Below, piece after piece: positions 11,533 through 21,878 of a stretch of 64,000 nt of DNA. Made by a program: the position numbers and the translations under genes. Source of the stretch: Apium graveolens (taxonomy: Eukaryota; Streptophyta; Magnoliopsida; Apiales; Apiaceae); contig NC_133650.1 in NCBI RefSeq assembly GCF_009905375.1, positions 66,219,669 through 66,283,668 on the forward strand. Reading direction: 5' to 3'. Positions within the stretch are counted from its first letter, which is position 1. Every line of letters begins with the position of its first letter. Below the pieces are notes generated by a model, which was not told the origin of the DNA, ran no database searches, and saw only the letters and a program-made list of their open reading frames with translations.

Positions 11533-14500
11533 TTTCATCAACCGTGGAGGTTCCTCCCCATTCAACTTATGCATCTACTCAGGGGGAAGCCCAGACAGGG
11601 GCAACTCATCCTCAGCCACAAGGGACAACTCCCCCGATTATTCAAGGTACGAATCCTCAAGTTCAACAAATACATATACCTGTGAATTCTCGACCCGTCG
11701 GGTATGAATATTCAACTATTGTTACTACTAACCCCCCTTATGGGATGCCCCTTCACCCTGAGGTTGGAGGAAGTGGATATGCGGGGCGAAGCGAAGCACG
11801 AGGGCGGTCGCCCCCCTATATACGAGGTTTGGATCCTATCCCTGAGGATCGGGAATTTTCTGGTCCATACACTGAGAGAGACTCCGAATCTTCGGATGAT
11901 GAAGTAGCCCCGAGAAGGAGGCGTCCTGGAAAAGAGCCAATGGCCGATGGAAGGCAACGCCCCCAAAGCACCCCAGGGGCGAATCCCCAAGAAGTGCAGG
12001 AAAAGATCAGGGCTCATGAGGCTGAAATCCAAAGGCTGAGACGTGATTTGGAGGCTCACCAAGCCACCAGATCCCACATACCTCCTAGGGGGAGAAATCC
12101 TCCTCCTATCATAGACCTGGATGGTCCGGTAAGAAGAAGGGCTGTTGTCCCAAGAACTGATCCAAGCAATCTCCTTCCCCTTGGAGATCCTGATGATCCA
12201 ACTCCACCCTTCACAGAAGAGATAATGAATGCCCATATCTCAAGGAAATTCAAGATGCCCACTATCAAAGCCTATGATGGCACGGGAGACCCCGCTAATC
12301 ATGTTAGGACATTCTCTAATGCACTGCTGCTGCAACCCGTGAACGATGCTATAAAATGTCGGGCCTTTCCTCAAACCCTGTCGGGTATGGCTCAAAGATG
12401 GTACAGTCGCCTACCCCCAAATTCTATTGGATCATTCAGAGAATTAAGTCAGGCTTTTATTAAGCAATTCATCAGTGGAAGAGTCCATGAGAAAAGTTCA
12501 GCATCTCTTATGAGTCTTGTGCAGGGAGCTAAGGAATCCTTAAGAGATTACCTGAATCGTTTTACAAAGGAGGCTTTAAAAGTCCCAGACCTTGATGATA
12601 AGGTAGCCATGATAGCACTGCAACAAGGAACTAGGGATGAGTTTTTCAAGATGTCTTTGGCCAAACGACCCCCTGAGAGCATGTTGCAGCTCCAAGAGAG
12701 GGCAGGGAAGTATATCAAGGTTGAAGAAAGTATGAGGAAGACTGTAGTAAGTAATGAGCCCACTGGAGGCAAGAAACGAAAAACTGATTTGGAGTATATC
12801 GCTAAGGATAAATATCCTAGAACTGAACAAAACCCTGATTCAACCCCCAAGAAGGGAGGACCTGGGCAAAAGTTCACTGAATACGCTAAGCTGAATGCTC
12901 CCAGAAGTCAGATTTTGATGGAGATTGAGAAAGACAGAGATATTCGCTGGCCTAAGCCCTTGAAGGCTGATCCCGCCAAGCTAGATAAGGGCAAGTATTG
13001 CAGGTTTCACAAAGATGTTGGCCATGACACCGATGAGTGTAGGCAGTTGAAAGATGAAATTGAGTTTTTGATTCGAAAAGGAAGATTGAACAAGTATACT
13101 GGAGATGGAGGAGACAGAAATAATAATGGAAGGAAGAACTTTGAAGATCATAGGAGGGACCAAGATGATCAGGGGCGGAATCCCCAACCTAGAGGACCAG
13201 TTATAAACACCATTTATGGAGGGCCGAGACCTCGAGGGCCTGTGATAAACACGATCTTTGGAGGTCCAACTGCTGCTGGATTGTCCAAAAATTCCAGAAA
13301 GGCATATACTAGAGAGGTTATGCATATTGTTGGAGAAGCCCCGAAGAGGGCCAGGACAGAAGTAACATTGGCTTTTGATGATTCCGACCTAGAGGGTGTG
13401 AAGTTTCCCCATGACGACCCGCTGGTCATAACGCCGATAATAGGAAATAGCCCGGTTAAGAGGGTCCTGGTGGATAATGGTGCTTCTGTGGATATCTTGC
13501 TCCACGACACCTTTCTAAGGATGGGGTATAACGACTCTCAGTTGACACCAACCGACATGCCGATATATGGATTTGCTGGAGTAGAATGTCCTGTGGAAGG
13601 GATAATTAAATTGCCTATCACCATAGGTACGGAGCCAAGGCAAGCAACGCAGATGCTGGATTTTGTGGTGGTAAAGGCTAGTTCAACTTATAATGCTATC
13701 ATGGGGAGAACAGGGATACATGCCTTCAAGGCAGTCCCCTCTTCCTACCATTCAGTCATGAAGTTTCCCACCCGAAACGGGATTGGAGAAGAGAGAGGAG
13801 ATCAAAAAATGGCTAGAAGCTGTTATGTGGCCTCTTTGAGGGCAGATGGAGTCGGGGGGCAGGTTCTTCCTATTGAAGATATGGATGTTCGAGAAAATGA
13901 TGAGAATAGAGGAAGGCCAGCAGAAGAATTGGTTTCGGTTCCTTTAGATCCCAAGAATCCTGAGAGGATGACTTTCATTGGAGCTACATTAGAGGAGCCC
14001 CTTAGAGGGAAGTTAGTGAAATTTTTGCAAGAAAATAGTGATGTGTTTGCATGGTCAGCAGCTGATATGCCAGGCATAGACCCGGAGTTAATTACCCACA
14101 AGTTAAACGTGGATCCAAGCCGGAAGACAGTGAAACAAAAGAAAAGAAATTTTGCCCCGGAAAGACAAGAGGCTATAAAGCAGGAAGTGGAAAAGCTCTT
14201 AGAGGCTGGTTTCATTGAGGAGATTCAATTTCCGGAGTGGTTAGCAAACCCTGTAATGGTGAAGAAGGCTAATGGAAAGTGGAGGATGTGTATAGACTTC
14301 ACCGATCTGAATGATGCATGCCCCAAAGACTGTTTTCCGCTGCCTAGAATTGATACTTTGATTGATGCCACCGCTGGACATGAGATGCTGAGTTTCATGG
14401 ATGGGTTTAGCGGATACAACCAGATCAAAATGCATAAGGATGACATTCCAAAGGTATCATTTATCACTGACTTTGGTGTTTATTGTTATCTTGTTATGGC

Positions 14501-17171
14501 GTTTGGTCTCAAGAATGCAGGAGCCACCTATCAAAGGTTGGTGAATAAAATTTTTAAGGATCTTATTGGGAAGACTATGGAAGTCTATGTTGATGACATG
14601 CTAGTCAAGAGTCTAGTAAAGACTGATCATATAACCCATTTGAGGGAAGCTGTTGAGGTCCTGAGGTACCACAAGATGATGTTGAATCCCACGAAGTGTG
14701 CTTTCGGAGTAGGATCTGGAAAATTCTTGGGATTGATGGTCTCAAAGAGGGGAATTGAGGCTAACCCCGATAAAATAAAGGCAATCCTGGACATGGAACC
14801 CCCAAAAACTGTCAAGGATGTTCAGAAACTCACAGGAAGGGTTGCTGCGCTAGGACGATTCATCTCCAAGTCAGGAGATAAGTGCTTGTCATTCTTCAAG
14901 TCATTAAAGAACATTAAAGACTTTGTATGGAGTGAGGAAAATCAGAAGGCATTTGAAGAGTTAAAGAAGTATATGGGCCAGACCCCGTTGTTAGCCAAGC
15001 CAGTTCTGGGTGAAGTTTTATTCTTGTACTTGGCTATTTCAGAAAGCGCCTTGAGCGCGGTGTTGGTTAAGGAGGAACTGAAAGTCCAGAAACCCGTATA
15101 CTATGTCAGCAAAATTTTGCATGGTGCTGAGTTGAATTATTCAGCCATTGAGAAATTCGCTTTAGCCTTGGTAATGGCTTCAAGAAAGCTGCGTCCTTAT
15201 TTTCAAGCTCACCAAATTGAAGTGCTAACAAATCAGCCACTGAGAAATATCATTCACAGTCCCAAGGCAAGTGGGAGACTAATTAAGTGGGCAATAGAGT
15301 TGGGAGAGTTCGATCTCAAGTATAAGCCACGTATGGCCATAAAAGCCCAGGCACTAGCTGACTTCGTGGTGGAATGTACCATACCCAACCAAGAAGTCGG
15401 GGGGCAGGAAGATACCACACCTCAAGACAAGGGAGTCGACAATGGGGACAAGGAGAAAGAATATTGGGTTCTCTATTTTGATGGAGCATCAAAAACAAAT
15501 TCCAGTGGAGCAGGGTTGGTTTTGCAAAGCCCTGATGGATTCTTAATTGAGTATGCCATGAAGCTAGACTTCCCAACCACAAACAATGAGGCAGAGTATG
15601 AAGCCCTGATTGCTGGCCTTGGTCTAGCTGGGACACTTAGAGTCAAAAACTTAAAGGTCCGTGGAGACTCGAAGTTGATCATATCCCAGGTAAAGGGAGA
15701 ATTTGAAGCAAGGGATGATACGATGGCAAAGTATGTTCGCCTAGTAAGGGCTGTGATGACCCAATTTAATGAATGCCATGTTGAACACATTCCAAGGGAA
15801 GAAAATGCTAAAGCAGATGCGCTATCAAAGTTTGCTTCATCTGAGATTGAAGAAAGTTCAGGAAGTGTGTACTTCCGTGTTTTGAAGACACGAAGCATAG
15901 ATGTTAAGCTTGTGGCTCCCGTAGGCTTGGGGACGTCATGGATTGATCCCATCAAGGCTCACATTCAGACCGGTTGGTTGCCAAGCGATACAATTGAGGC
16001 ACGGAAGTTAACTGTTCGAGCACTAAGGTACTCTTTGATAGATGGGATTCTATATAAAAGATCTTTCGTGGTTCCTTACTTGAGGTGTCTCAGGCCCGAT
16101 GAGGCACGCTTGGCTCTTGAGGAAGTGCATGAAGGCATTTGCGGGCAGCACTTGGGGGGCAGGGCCTTGGCTCATAAGTTAACCCGTTTAGGCTTTTATT
16201 GGCCAAAAATGATGGCTGATGCCAAAGAATATGTGAAGAAGTGTGACCGCTGTCAAAAGCATGCACCAATTGTTAGACAACCCCCCGAGATGCTGACCTC
16301 TATCAACTCACCTATTCCCTTTGCCATGTGGGGGATGGATATTCTAGGGCCTTTTCCTATGGCCACGGCACAAAGGAAATTTCTGATTGTAGCCATTGAT
16401 TATTTCACCAAGTGGATCGAAGCCAAACCTTTGGCCAAAATCACAACTAAGCAGGTTGCACAATTCCTGTGGGAAAACATTATGTGCCGATATGGAATTC
16501 CCCGTATCCTCGTCACTGACAATGGAACGCAATTCAACAATGAGGAATTCAAGAAGTATTGTGAAGAAAATGAAATTGAGTTACGATTCACCTCTGTGGC
16601 TCACCCGCAAGCCAATGGGCAAGCGGAGGTAGCAAATCGGATAATCCTGGATGGATTAAAGAAGAGGATCGAGAAGTCAAGAAATAATTGGGTGGACGAG
16701 ATACTTCCCATATTGTGGGCCTATAGGACTACCTGTAGAGTAACGACAAATGCAACTCCTTTCATGTTGGCATATGGGGCGGAAGCAGTAGTTCCCGTGG
16801 AGATATCACATTCTTCTCCAAGGATTCAGGCTTTTGATGAAAAAGAAAATGAGGAAGGGCAGAAGTTAGCCCTGGATTTAATCGATGAAGTGCGAGATAA
16901 AGCACACGCAAAGATAGTAGAATATCAGAAAAAGGCTTCATTCTACTACAACCTAAGGGTTAAAGAGAGGTTTTTCAAACAAGGTGACCTAGTCTTGAGA
17001 AAAATAGAGGCTTCTGGTGTCGGACAGAAAGGAAAGCTTGCCCCAAATTGGGAAGGGCCGTATAGAGTCAAGAGCGTTCAGGGTAGAGGAACCTACAAGC
17101 TGGAGACTATGGATGGTTTTGAAGTCCCGAGAACCTGGCACGCACAAAACCTGAAGGTTTACTACGTGTGA
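11466..17171 (+). CDS. gag-pol: Element A gag-pol polyprotein, intact 1901 residues
   Basis: One open frame encodes the whole polyprotein. Gag: a disordered, charged N-terminus, a coiled segment near 175-200, the capsid-like region near 264-420, and a variant zinc knuckle CX2HX4HX4C near 509-522. Protease: active site VDNGAS near 669. Reverse transcriptase about 930-1150, with YVDD near 1040. First RNase H about 1180-1305; its acidic residues are replaced (LAISES, TNQPL), so it is probably a tether. Second, archaeal-type RNase H about 1332-1456 keeps FDGAS, NNEAEYEAL, RGDSK and KADALS. Integrase: HHCC near 1561-1600 (KCDRCQK), then D in MDILGP, D in TDNGTQF and E in NGQAEVAN, and a GPYRV motif near the end. 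Start chosen by match to element C. No stop or shift seen. Confidence 0.95.
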   Translation: MARTRRTTSTLEEGTPSGTTQVISSTVEVPPHSTYASTQGEAQTGATHPQPQGTTPPIIQGTNPQVQQIHIPVNSRPVGYEYSTIVTTNPPYGMPLHPEVGGSGYAGRSEARGRSPPYIRGLDPIPEDREFSGPYTERDSESSDDEVAPRRRRPGKEPMADGRQRPQSTPGANPQEVQEKIRAHEAEIQRLRRDLEAHQATRSHIPPRGRNPPPIIDLDGPVRRRAVVPRTDPSNLLPLGDPDDPTPPFTEEIMNAHISRKFKMPTIKAYDGTGDPANHVRTFSNALLLQPVNDAIKCRAFPQTLSGMAQRWYSRLPPNSIGSFRELSQAFIKQFISGRVHEKSSASLMSLVQGAKESLRDYLNRFTKEALKVPDLDDKVAMIALQQGTRDEFFKMSLAKRPPESMLQLQERAGKYIKVEESMRKTVVSNEPTGGKKRKTDLEYIAKDKYPRTEQNPDSTPKKGGPGQKFTEYAKLNAPRSQILMEIEKDRDIRWPKPLKADPAKLDKGKYCRFHKDVGHDTDECRQLKDEIEFLIRKGRLNKYTGDGGDRNNNGRKNFEDHRRDQDDQGRNPQPRGPVINTIYGGPRPRGPVINTIFGGPTAAGLSKNSRKAYTREVMHIVGEAPKRARTEVTLAFDDSDLEGVKFPHDDPLVITPIIGNSPVKRVLVDNGASVDILLHDTFLRMGYNDSQLTPTDMPIYGFAGVECPVEGIIKLPITIGTEPRQATQMLDFVVVKASSTYNAIMGRTGIHAFKAVPSSYHSVMKFPTRNGIGEERGDQKMARSCYVASLRADGVGGQVLPIEDMDVRENDENRGRPAEELVSVPLDPKNPERMTFIGATLEEPLRGKLVKFLQENSDVFAWSAADMPGIDPELITHKLNVDPSRKTVKQKKRNFAPERQEAIKQEVEKLLEAGFIEEIQFPEWLANPVMVKKANGKWRMCIDFTDLNDACPKDCFPLPRIDTLIDATAGHEMLSFMDGFSGYNQIKMHKDDIPKVSFITDFGVYCYLVMAFGLKNAGATYQRLVNKIFKDLIGKTMEVYVDDMLVKSLVKTDHITHLREAVEVLRYHKMMLNPTKCAFGVGSGKFLGLMVSKRGIEANPDKIKAILDMEPPKTVKDVQKLTGRVAALGRFISKSGDKCLSFFKSLKNIKDFVWSEENQKAFEELKKYMGQTPLLAKPVLGEVLFLYLAISESALSAVLVKEELKVQKPVYYVSKILHGAELNYSAIEKFALALVMASRKLRPYFQAHQIEVLTNQPLRNIIHSPKASGRLIKWAIELGEFDLKYKPRMAIKAQALADFVVECTIPNQEVGGQEDTTPQDKGVDNGDKEKEYWVLYFDGASKTNSSGAGLVLQSPDGFLIEYAMKLDFPTTNNEAEYEALIAGLGLAGTLRVKNLKVRGDSKLIISQVKGEFEARDDTMAKYVRLVRAVMTQFNECHVEHIPREENAKADALSKFASSEIEESSGSVYFRVLKTRSIDVKLVAPVGLGTSWIDPIKAHIQTGWLPSDTIEARKLTVRALRYSLIDGILYKRSFVVPYLRCLRPDEARLALEEVHEGICGQHLGGRALAHKLTRLGFYWPKMMADAKEYVKKCDRCQKHAPIVRQPPEMLTSINSPIPFAMWGMDILGPFPMATAQRKFLIVAIDYFTKWIEAKPLAKITTKQVAQFLWENIMCRYGIPRILVTDNGTQFNNEEFKKYCEENEIELRFTSVAHPQANGQAEVANRIILDGLKKRIEKSRNNWVDEILPILWAYRTTCRVTTNATPFMLAYGAEAVVPVEISHSSPRIQAFDEKENEEGQKLALDLIDEVRDKAHAKIVEYQKKASFYYNLRVKERFFKQGDLVLRKIEASGVGQKGKLAPNWEGPYRVKSVQGRGTYKLETMDGFEVPRTWHAQNLKVYYV

Positions 17172-17481
17172 AATGGTCGAAGTACGATTCTCACTCGTCA
17201 GGATGGCGAGTAGGTTGAAAAGCACCTTGAAGCTTTGCTTGCTTAGGATTTATATGTTTTAGTTTTATTACGAAATTTATTAAGACTTGTGTAAGGGACG
17301 AATCCCAGACAATTTTATGAAATTCATAAGTTCTTCAAAGTATGTTTGTGGCCTAACAAATAAAAATCAAATGCATGGATGCAAGCATAAAAGGTGATAA
17401 ATGAGATAGATCTGATAGATGTTACAAAAGTTTGATAAATAAAGTCTCGAAAATAAAAAGCCACGCAGGGCTGAAAAAGCT
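17172..17481 (+). other. Element A intergenic DNA between pol and the antisense gene
   Basis: Non-coding. On the minus strand it holds AATAAA (17276-17281), about 200 bases past the antisense stop, a candidate poly(A) signal for that gene. The part up to about 17370 aligns with the post-pol DNA of C; the similarity ends near 17370, where C goes straight to a GGCCCA-rich region. Confidence 0.5.
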
Positions 17482-19388
17482 CTAAGGAGCTGAAGTACCC
17501 TCGGCATCCATATCATCGTCCTCTTCACTCTCGCTGGATGTCTCTATCGTCTCGGAGGAGGAGGAAGAGCTGTCGTCCTCAGCAGGTCTGGAAGAAGACT
17601 CGGGAGGAGGAAGGAGTGGATCCTGAGGAACATGGTCTGAGACAACTACTCGGGTACGAAACCTCTGTAGCAAAGCCTCGTCATCAGGACAGATATAGTC
17701 CGCCGGGTTAATATCAGGACAAGCCTCGTTCACGGTCCCAAGGGCCGTGTCCCAACCAGTCCTAAAAAACTCGGGAAAGACTGAATCATCCCTAATCCTC
17801 ATAGATTGGGCAAACTCCTCCGAGTCCAGATAGTTGTCTATAGCCTTATCCTTATCCGCCCGAAGTACCACCAGCTCGGCGTTAGACTCTCCGAGTTCTT
17901 CCTCCTTGCGCTTGAGCTTCTTCTCCAGGGTAGCATACTTCTTCTGCTGCCTCCTGAGGGCATTATCGGCCTTATCAGAAGCCCGCTTCCATGATTCGGC
18001 TTGCCTCACAGCGCCTTGAAAGTAGGCGTTAGACTGAAACAAAACAATTAACAAAGTATAAGGCAAGAAAGTGCTACAAGAACGAGAAAATAAGTTTGAA
18101 AAAGAGAAGGCATACCGAAGCCAGAGATTGGGCTCCCATGAGCTTAATCCTCTCAAGGTCAGGGGTGGCCACCACATCAGTAAAGTCCTTTGGAGTCACG
18201 CTATGGTAGGACCAATCCCAAGCATGCTTCGTGGAACCAACCACGGTATCCCCTCGGCAGAATCCCCAGAGAGGCTGAAAGGCGCCTGTAGCAGCAACAG
18301 CAGGGGCAGCAGCAGTGATAGGAGCATTATGGCCCTCAGCTCCTTCAGTTGAAGCCTCCCCCATAGGCTCCTTGTGCTTTCTCAAGAAGATAGGCTCTGT
18401 CGCCTTTCCTCGGGTGTCTAGGCCTGCTAACCGAGCTTTCTTCATCCTAGCTGTTTCCTCGACCAAGGGGACATTGTCCTCGTTAATCTCCTTAGCAGCT
18501 GAAACAAAGCAAAAGACAAAATAAGTGATGTTAATAATGCGTGAAATAAAGAAAAATTGAGAAGGGAAGAGAAATACCCTGTTGAGAAACAGAGGATAGT
18601 CCCACATGAATCAGGGAAAACTCTTCTAAAAGAGTCCAGCTGGTGGTGGTGCCATCATCCTGAGTGAGCCCATTGTAAATGATAGTTTCTTCAGGAGTTA
18701 AGTGAATGGATTTGAGGCTACCATCACTGACCTTTCCGAAGGAAGATCGAAAGAACGTGCCCCAGTCGCCATTCTCCCAACGTAACCCAACGAAACTATT
18801 CCTCCAATTTGGATTATTATCAGGAATAGAGGCGCTATTAAAGATATGTTTGCTTTTGGGCCTTTGTTTGACGTAAACCCAGCCACAAATATTGGAAGAA
18901 CTATTGTAACATTGAAAGACTTTCCTAAAAACGGCTACAGAAAGAGGAAAGCCCTCCCTAAGACAACAAACCATAAAACATAGAATATTCCTCCAGGCGT
19001 TTGGAGGAAGCTGACACGGGTTGATTTGTAAGTCAGCCAAAAGATGAGGGATAAAAGGATGGAAAGGGAACCTAAGCCCAGCATTAAGGGCGTCGGTGTA
19101 GATGAAGAGAGTATCGGGCCTCCAGTGGCAAGTACGGTCACCACCAGAGACTGGAACTAGTCTAAAGGGGGGAGGGACGTTATAACGAGCATTTAGTTTA
19201 TTGAAATCTATGTTATGCCAAGTATTACAGTGATTAAAGGAGTCGAGATGTGCAGTGGAAGGATATTCATCCCCCCTAGTATTAATCATATCAATTAAAG
19301 ACATATATGAAGAGCGGATCTCGATATCCTTACCTCGTTTTGAAGCCGAGGCTATCTTGGCCGCCCTCTCGGAACTCTTGTCAGCCAT
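17482..19388 (-). CDS. Antisense three-exon gene of element A, gypsy-type transposase-like protein
   Basis: Predicted join on the minus strand: exon 1 19388-18578, exon 2 18498-18116, exon 3 18033-17482, giving 581 residues. Both introns are short (79 and 82 bases), AT/pyrimidine-rich, start GTAT and end TTTCAG; phases 1 and 0 keep the frame exactly. Exon 1 has a globular domain with FPFHPFIPHLL, LPPNAWRNI and VFRKVFQ blocks, like the Pfam family named putative gypsy-type transposon (Transposase_28). Exon 2 is basic and low-complexity. Exon 3 starts with a coiled coil (QQKKYATLEKKLKRKEEEL) and ends in a serine/acid tail. Such antisense ORFs after pol are known in Tat elements; their job is unknown. 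A TATA box lies about 125 bases upstream. Element C lacks the gene. Confidence 0.75.
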
Positions 19389-19510
19389 CTAGTAAAGACT
19401 GGAAAAGACTTGGGAGGAAGAAGGAGTGGATTTGAGAGAGGAGAAGATTAGAAAGTTTGAGATGAAGAGAAATGAAATGAGAGGTGTGAAGAATCACACT
19501 CTCATCCCAC

Positions 19511-19880
19511 CTATATATAGGAGAAATAAATGGATAATGGGCCTTAAAAAGCCCATTTGGGCCCAAAAGTTGGAAGGTTCTGGAAGTTCCTGGAAAATTC
19601 AAGAGAATTCTAGTAAAAAATCAAAAGAAAAACTTGAGTTTTTTCAAGATTTTGGAAGAATCCAGAAAGATATTAGAAGAGTTTGGGATTTGGGCTTAGA
19701 AATGAGGCCCAATTAAAAAAAAAAAAAAAAAACCTTGAAAAAATAAAGCCCAGCTAAGGGCCCAAGTGTTTAAAAAGCCCAGAAAAGGGCCCAGATATTT
19801 AAGGTTAACAGCCCATAACCCGAAATCCAGTCATAATGGGCCAAAAGAATGAAGGCCCAGCTAAGTGAAGGTGGCCCAAA
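19511..19880 (-). promoter_or_regulatory. Candidate promoter of the antisense gene
   Basis: CTATATATAG (19511-19520) lies about 125 bases before the antisense ATG. Upstream on that strand, within about 360 bases, are eight or so TGGGCC/GGCCCA words (for example 19538-19543, 19558-19565, and near 19704, 19757, 19787, 19838, 19853 and 19870). In plants such words match site II/TCP-type elements found in promoters of growth-related genes. The arrangement suggests transcription towards pol, opposite to the element. Not proven. Confidence 0.5.
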
Positions 19881-19899
19881 AATAAAGTCCAGGGAGAAA

Positions 19900-20580
19900 T
19901 GGATAAAAAGATCAGGAATATGACCCAATTCGACCAGGAATCATGGGAAATCCTGGTCGAAACACAGGAGGTCGAAATTGCTTCGATCAAGGCACAAAAT
20001 GGTACTTAAATCGGTCAAAATATTAGTTCCTGACCGGAATAGTCAGAATTCTGATCGAGAATGAATAAAACAGAAGAACCTTCGACCAGAAAGTAAGGCA
20101 AGATCCTGGTCGAATGGATCCTGCCCGAAAATCCTTCGACCAAGGCATCAAATGATGGCTAATTCGGTCAAAAAGCAGGACTCCTGACCGGAAGGGACAA
20201 AAATCCTGGTCGAAAAATTTCTGATCGAAAATTGTATAAAAAAAAAAAAAAAAAAGAAGGAAAGGGGTGAAAATCCTGGCCGAAAATCGACCAGGATTCC
20301 TGATCGAAACATTCCTGCTCGAAATTAAGTCGACCAGGGCAATATAGGGGTTAATTCGACCAGGATCCTGGCCGAATGGATTCCTGGTCGAAATCTGTAT
20401 AAAAAAAAAAAAAAAAAAAAAAAAACGGGGGAAGGGGTGAAAATCCTGGCCGAAAATCGACCAGGATTCCTGATCGAAACATTCCTGCTCGAAATTCAGT
20501 CGACCAGGGCAATATGGGGGTTAATTCGACCAGGATCCTGGCCGAATGGATTCCTGGTCGAAATCTGCATAAAAAAAAAA
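19900..20580. repeat. Element A array of short inverted words TCGACCAGG/CCTGGTCGA
   Basis: The words TTCGACCAGG and CCTGGTCGAA, with CCTGACCGAA and TCGATCA variants, occur every 15-40 bases in alternating orientation. About 150 bases of this are duplicated with a period of 170 (20263-20432 and from 20433), each copy ending in a poly(A) run (18 or more A at 20237-20254, 25 at 20401-20425). The alternating words can pair into many alternative hairpins. C has the same system at 48245-49545. Confidence 0.85.
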
Positions 20581-20609
20581 CAAAAAAACAAAAGAGAAAA
20601 GAAAAAAAA

Positions 20610-21175
20610 AAGGATAAATCCTAGAAAATTAGGGAAAAATCCCAGAAATTAGGGAAAAAATCCAGAAATTAAGGGAAAAATCCAGAAAAATTAGGATAAA
20701 TCCCAGAAATTAAGGGAAAAATCCAGAAAATTAGGATAAATCCCAGAAATTAGGGAAAAAATCCAGAAATTAAGGATAAATCCCAGAAAATTAGGGAAAA
20801 ATCCCAGAAATTGAGGGAAAAATCCAGAAAAATTAGGATAAATCCCAGAAATTAAGGGAAAAATCCAGAAAATTAGGATAAATCCCAGAAATTAGGGAAA
20901 AAATCCAGAAATTAAGGATAAATCCCAGAAAATTAGGGAAAAATCCCAGAAATTAGGGAAAAAATCCAGAAATTAAGGATAAATCCCAGAAAATTAGGGA
21001 AAAATCCCAGAAATTAGGGAAAAAATCCAGAAATTAAGGGAAAAATCCAGAAATTAAGGATAAATCCCATAAAAATAAGGAAAAATCCCAGAAAAATTAG
21101 GGAAAATTCCAGAAATTAGGGAAAAATCCCGGAAATAAGGGAAAAATTCCTGGAAATCAAAATAATTCCTAAATA
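20610..21175 (+). repeat. Element A minisatellite, about 20/40-base units
   Basis: Tandem units of about 20 bases of the form AAATTAGGGAAAAATCCCAG, in higher-order pairs of about 40 bases alternating GGATAAATCCC and GGGAAAAATCC. Each subunit is an imperfect palindrome. About 28 subunits with indels. The array ends near the purine tract. Hypervariable 3' untranslated regions like this are known in Tat elements and can seed satellite DNA. Confidence 0.9.
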
Positions 21176-21286
21176 AAAGGAAAAATTCGTTGTAAACGTG
21201 TAGGTCGCTCCACACTTTACGGAAAAACGAAACCCTGTAAGGGAACAAATGGACTTAACTTCTGCGAAACCTATTCAATGTTTCCC

Positions 21287-21303
21287 AAAAGTTGGGGGGC
21301 AAA
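21287..21303 (+). other. Element A polypurine tract
   Basis: AAAAGTTGGGGGGCAAA directly precedes the 3' LTR and is identical to the tract of C at 50364-50380. Confidence 0.9.
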
Positions 21304-21873
21304 TGATAGGGATAAATAAATTATGATTGTATAATTAAATACTGCATTAATTGTACAAGCTGTGGGCTGCTAGGCCCAATAAAAAGATATATGATATTCA
21401 GACCAGAAAGGTTAAGCCTGATGGACCAGATCAGGCCTGGTGGAATAAAAAAGGCCCAAAAGCCCTGATTATTAATTAATTTCGTAATTAATTAATAAGG
21501 GAGAAATCAGATGTTGAAAAGAGTCCCGATAAGGATATAAATCCTTAGAGATTAGCCTCAAGGGGACCTAAAAGGATAAGGAATCAGCTTCCTACTTCCT
21601 AGGACTCCTAAGTCTATCCTAATTCAGAGGCTTGTCCACCAAGTCTCCTATACCAAGTCCAATTCAAGGACCACCAACATCTATATAAGGGGTCTCACCC
21701 CACAGATCAGAACTACGTTTTTTGACTTGATCCTTGGCAATCAGCAAGGTACGTAGGCATCTTGTTAAGGCAGATTGAGTCACGAAACACAAGAGCAGTC
21801 AAATCGAGCCTTGGAGCTCACGTTCCTTAGTATTAAATACAGCAATTATATACAGTAGTTTTAATCCATAACA
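21304..21873 (+). repeat. Element A 3' LTR
   Basis: 570 bases, TGATAGGG to CCATAACA. I see one mismatch with the 5' LTR. It is followed by the TGATT target duplication and the rest of the B LTR. Confidence 0.95.
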
Positions 21874-21878
21874 TGATT
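21874..21878. repeat. Target site duplication of element A, right copy
   Basis: TGATT follows the terminal CCATAACA of the right LTR and matches 10829-10833. Confidence 0.95.

Larger units (their letters stand above)
10834..21873 (+). mobile_element. Element A: intact-looking Tat/Retand Ty3/gypsy element with antisense gene
   Basis: 11,040 bases with 570-base LTRs that differ at a single visible position, near 11371 (T versus A). It has a TGGCGCC primer site, one gag-pol ORF, a minus-strand three-exon gene, repeat-rich 3' untranslated DNA and a GTTGGGGGGC purine tract. A second, archaeal-type RNase H domain between the usual RNase H and integrase is typical of the Tat clade; the absence of an ORF before gag favours Retand. 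All the parts needed for transposition look open, so it may be competent or very recently so. Confidence 0.93.

Noticed and set aside
11712..12236. 174-codon minus-strand frame opposite gag
   Set aside because: Shadow of the gag codon pattern; it recurs as a shorter frame in C because the sequence is the same, with no start or promoter signal.
17482..19388. Minus-strand frames as a host gene caught between elements
   Set aside because: They lie wholly inside element A, between pol and the 3' repeats, and the first domain resembles a known retroelement-associated family.
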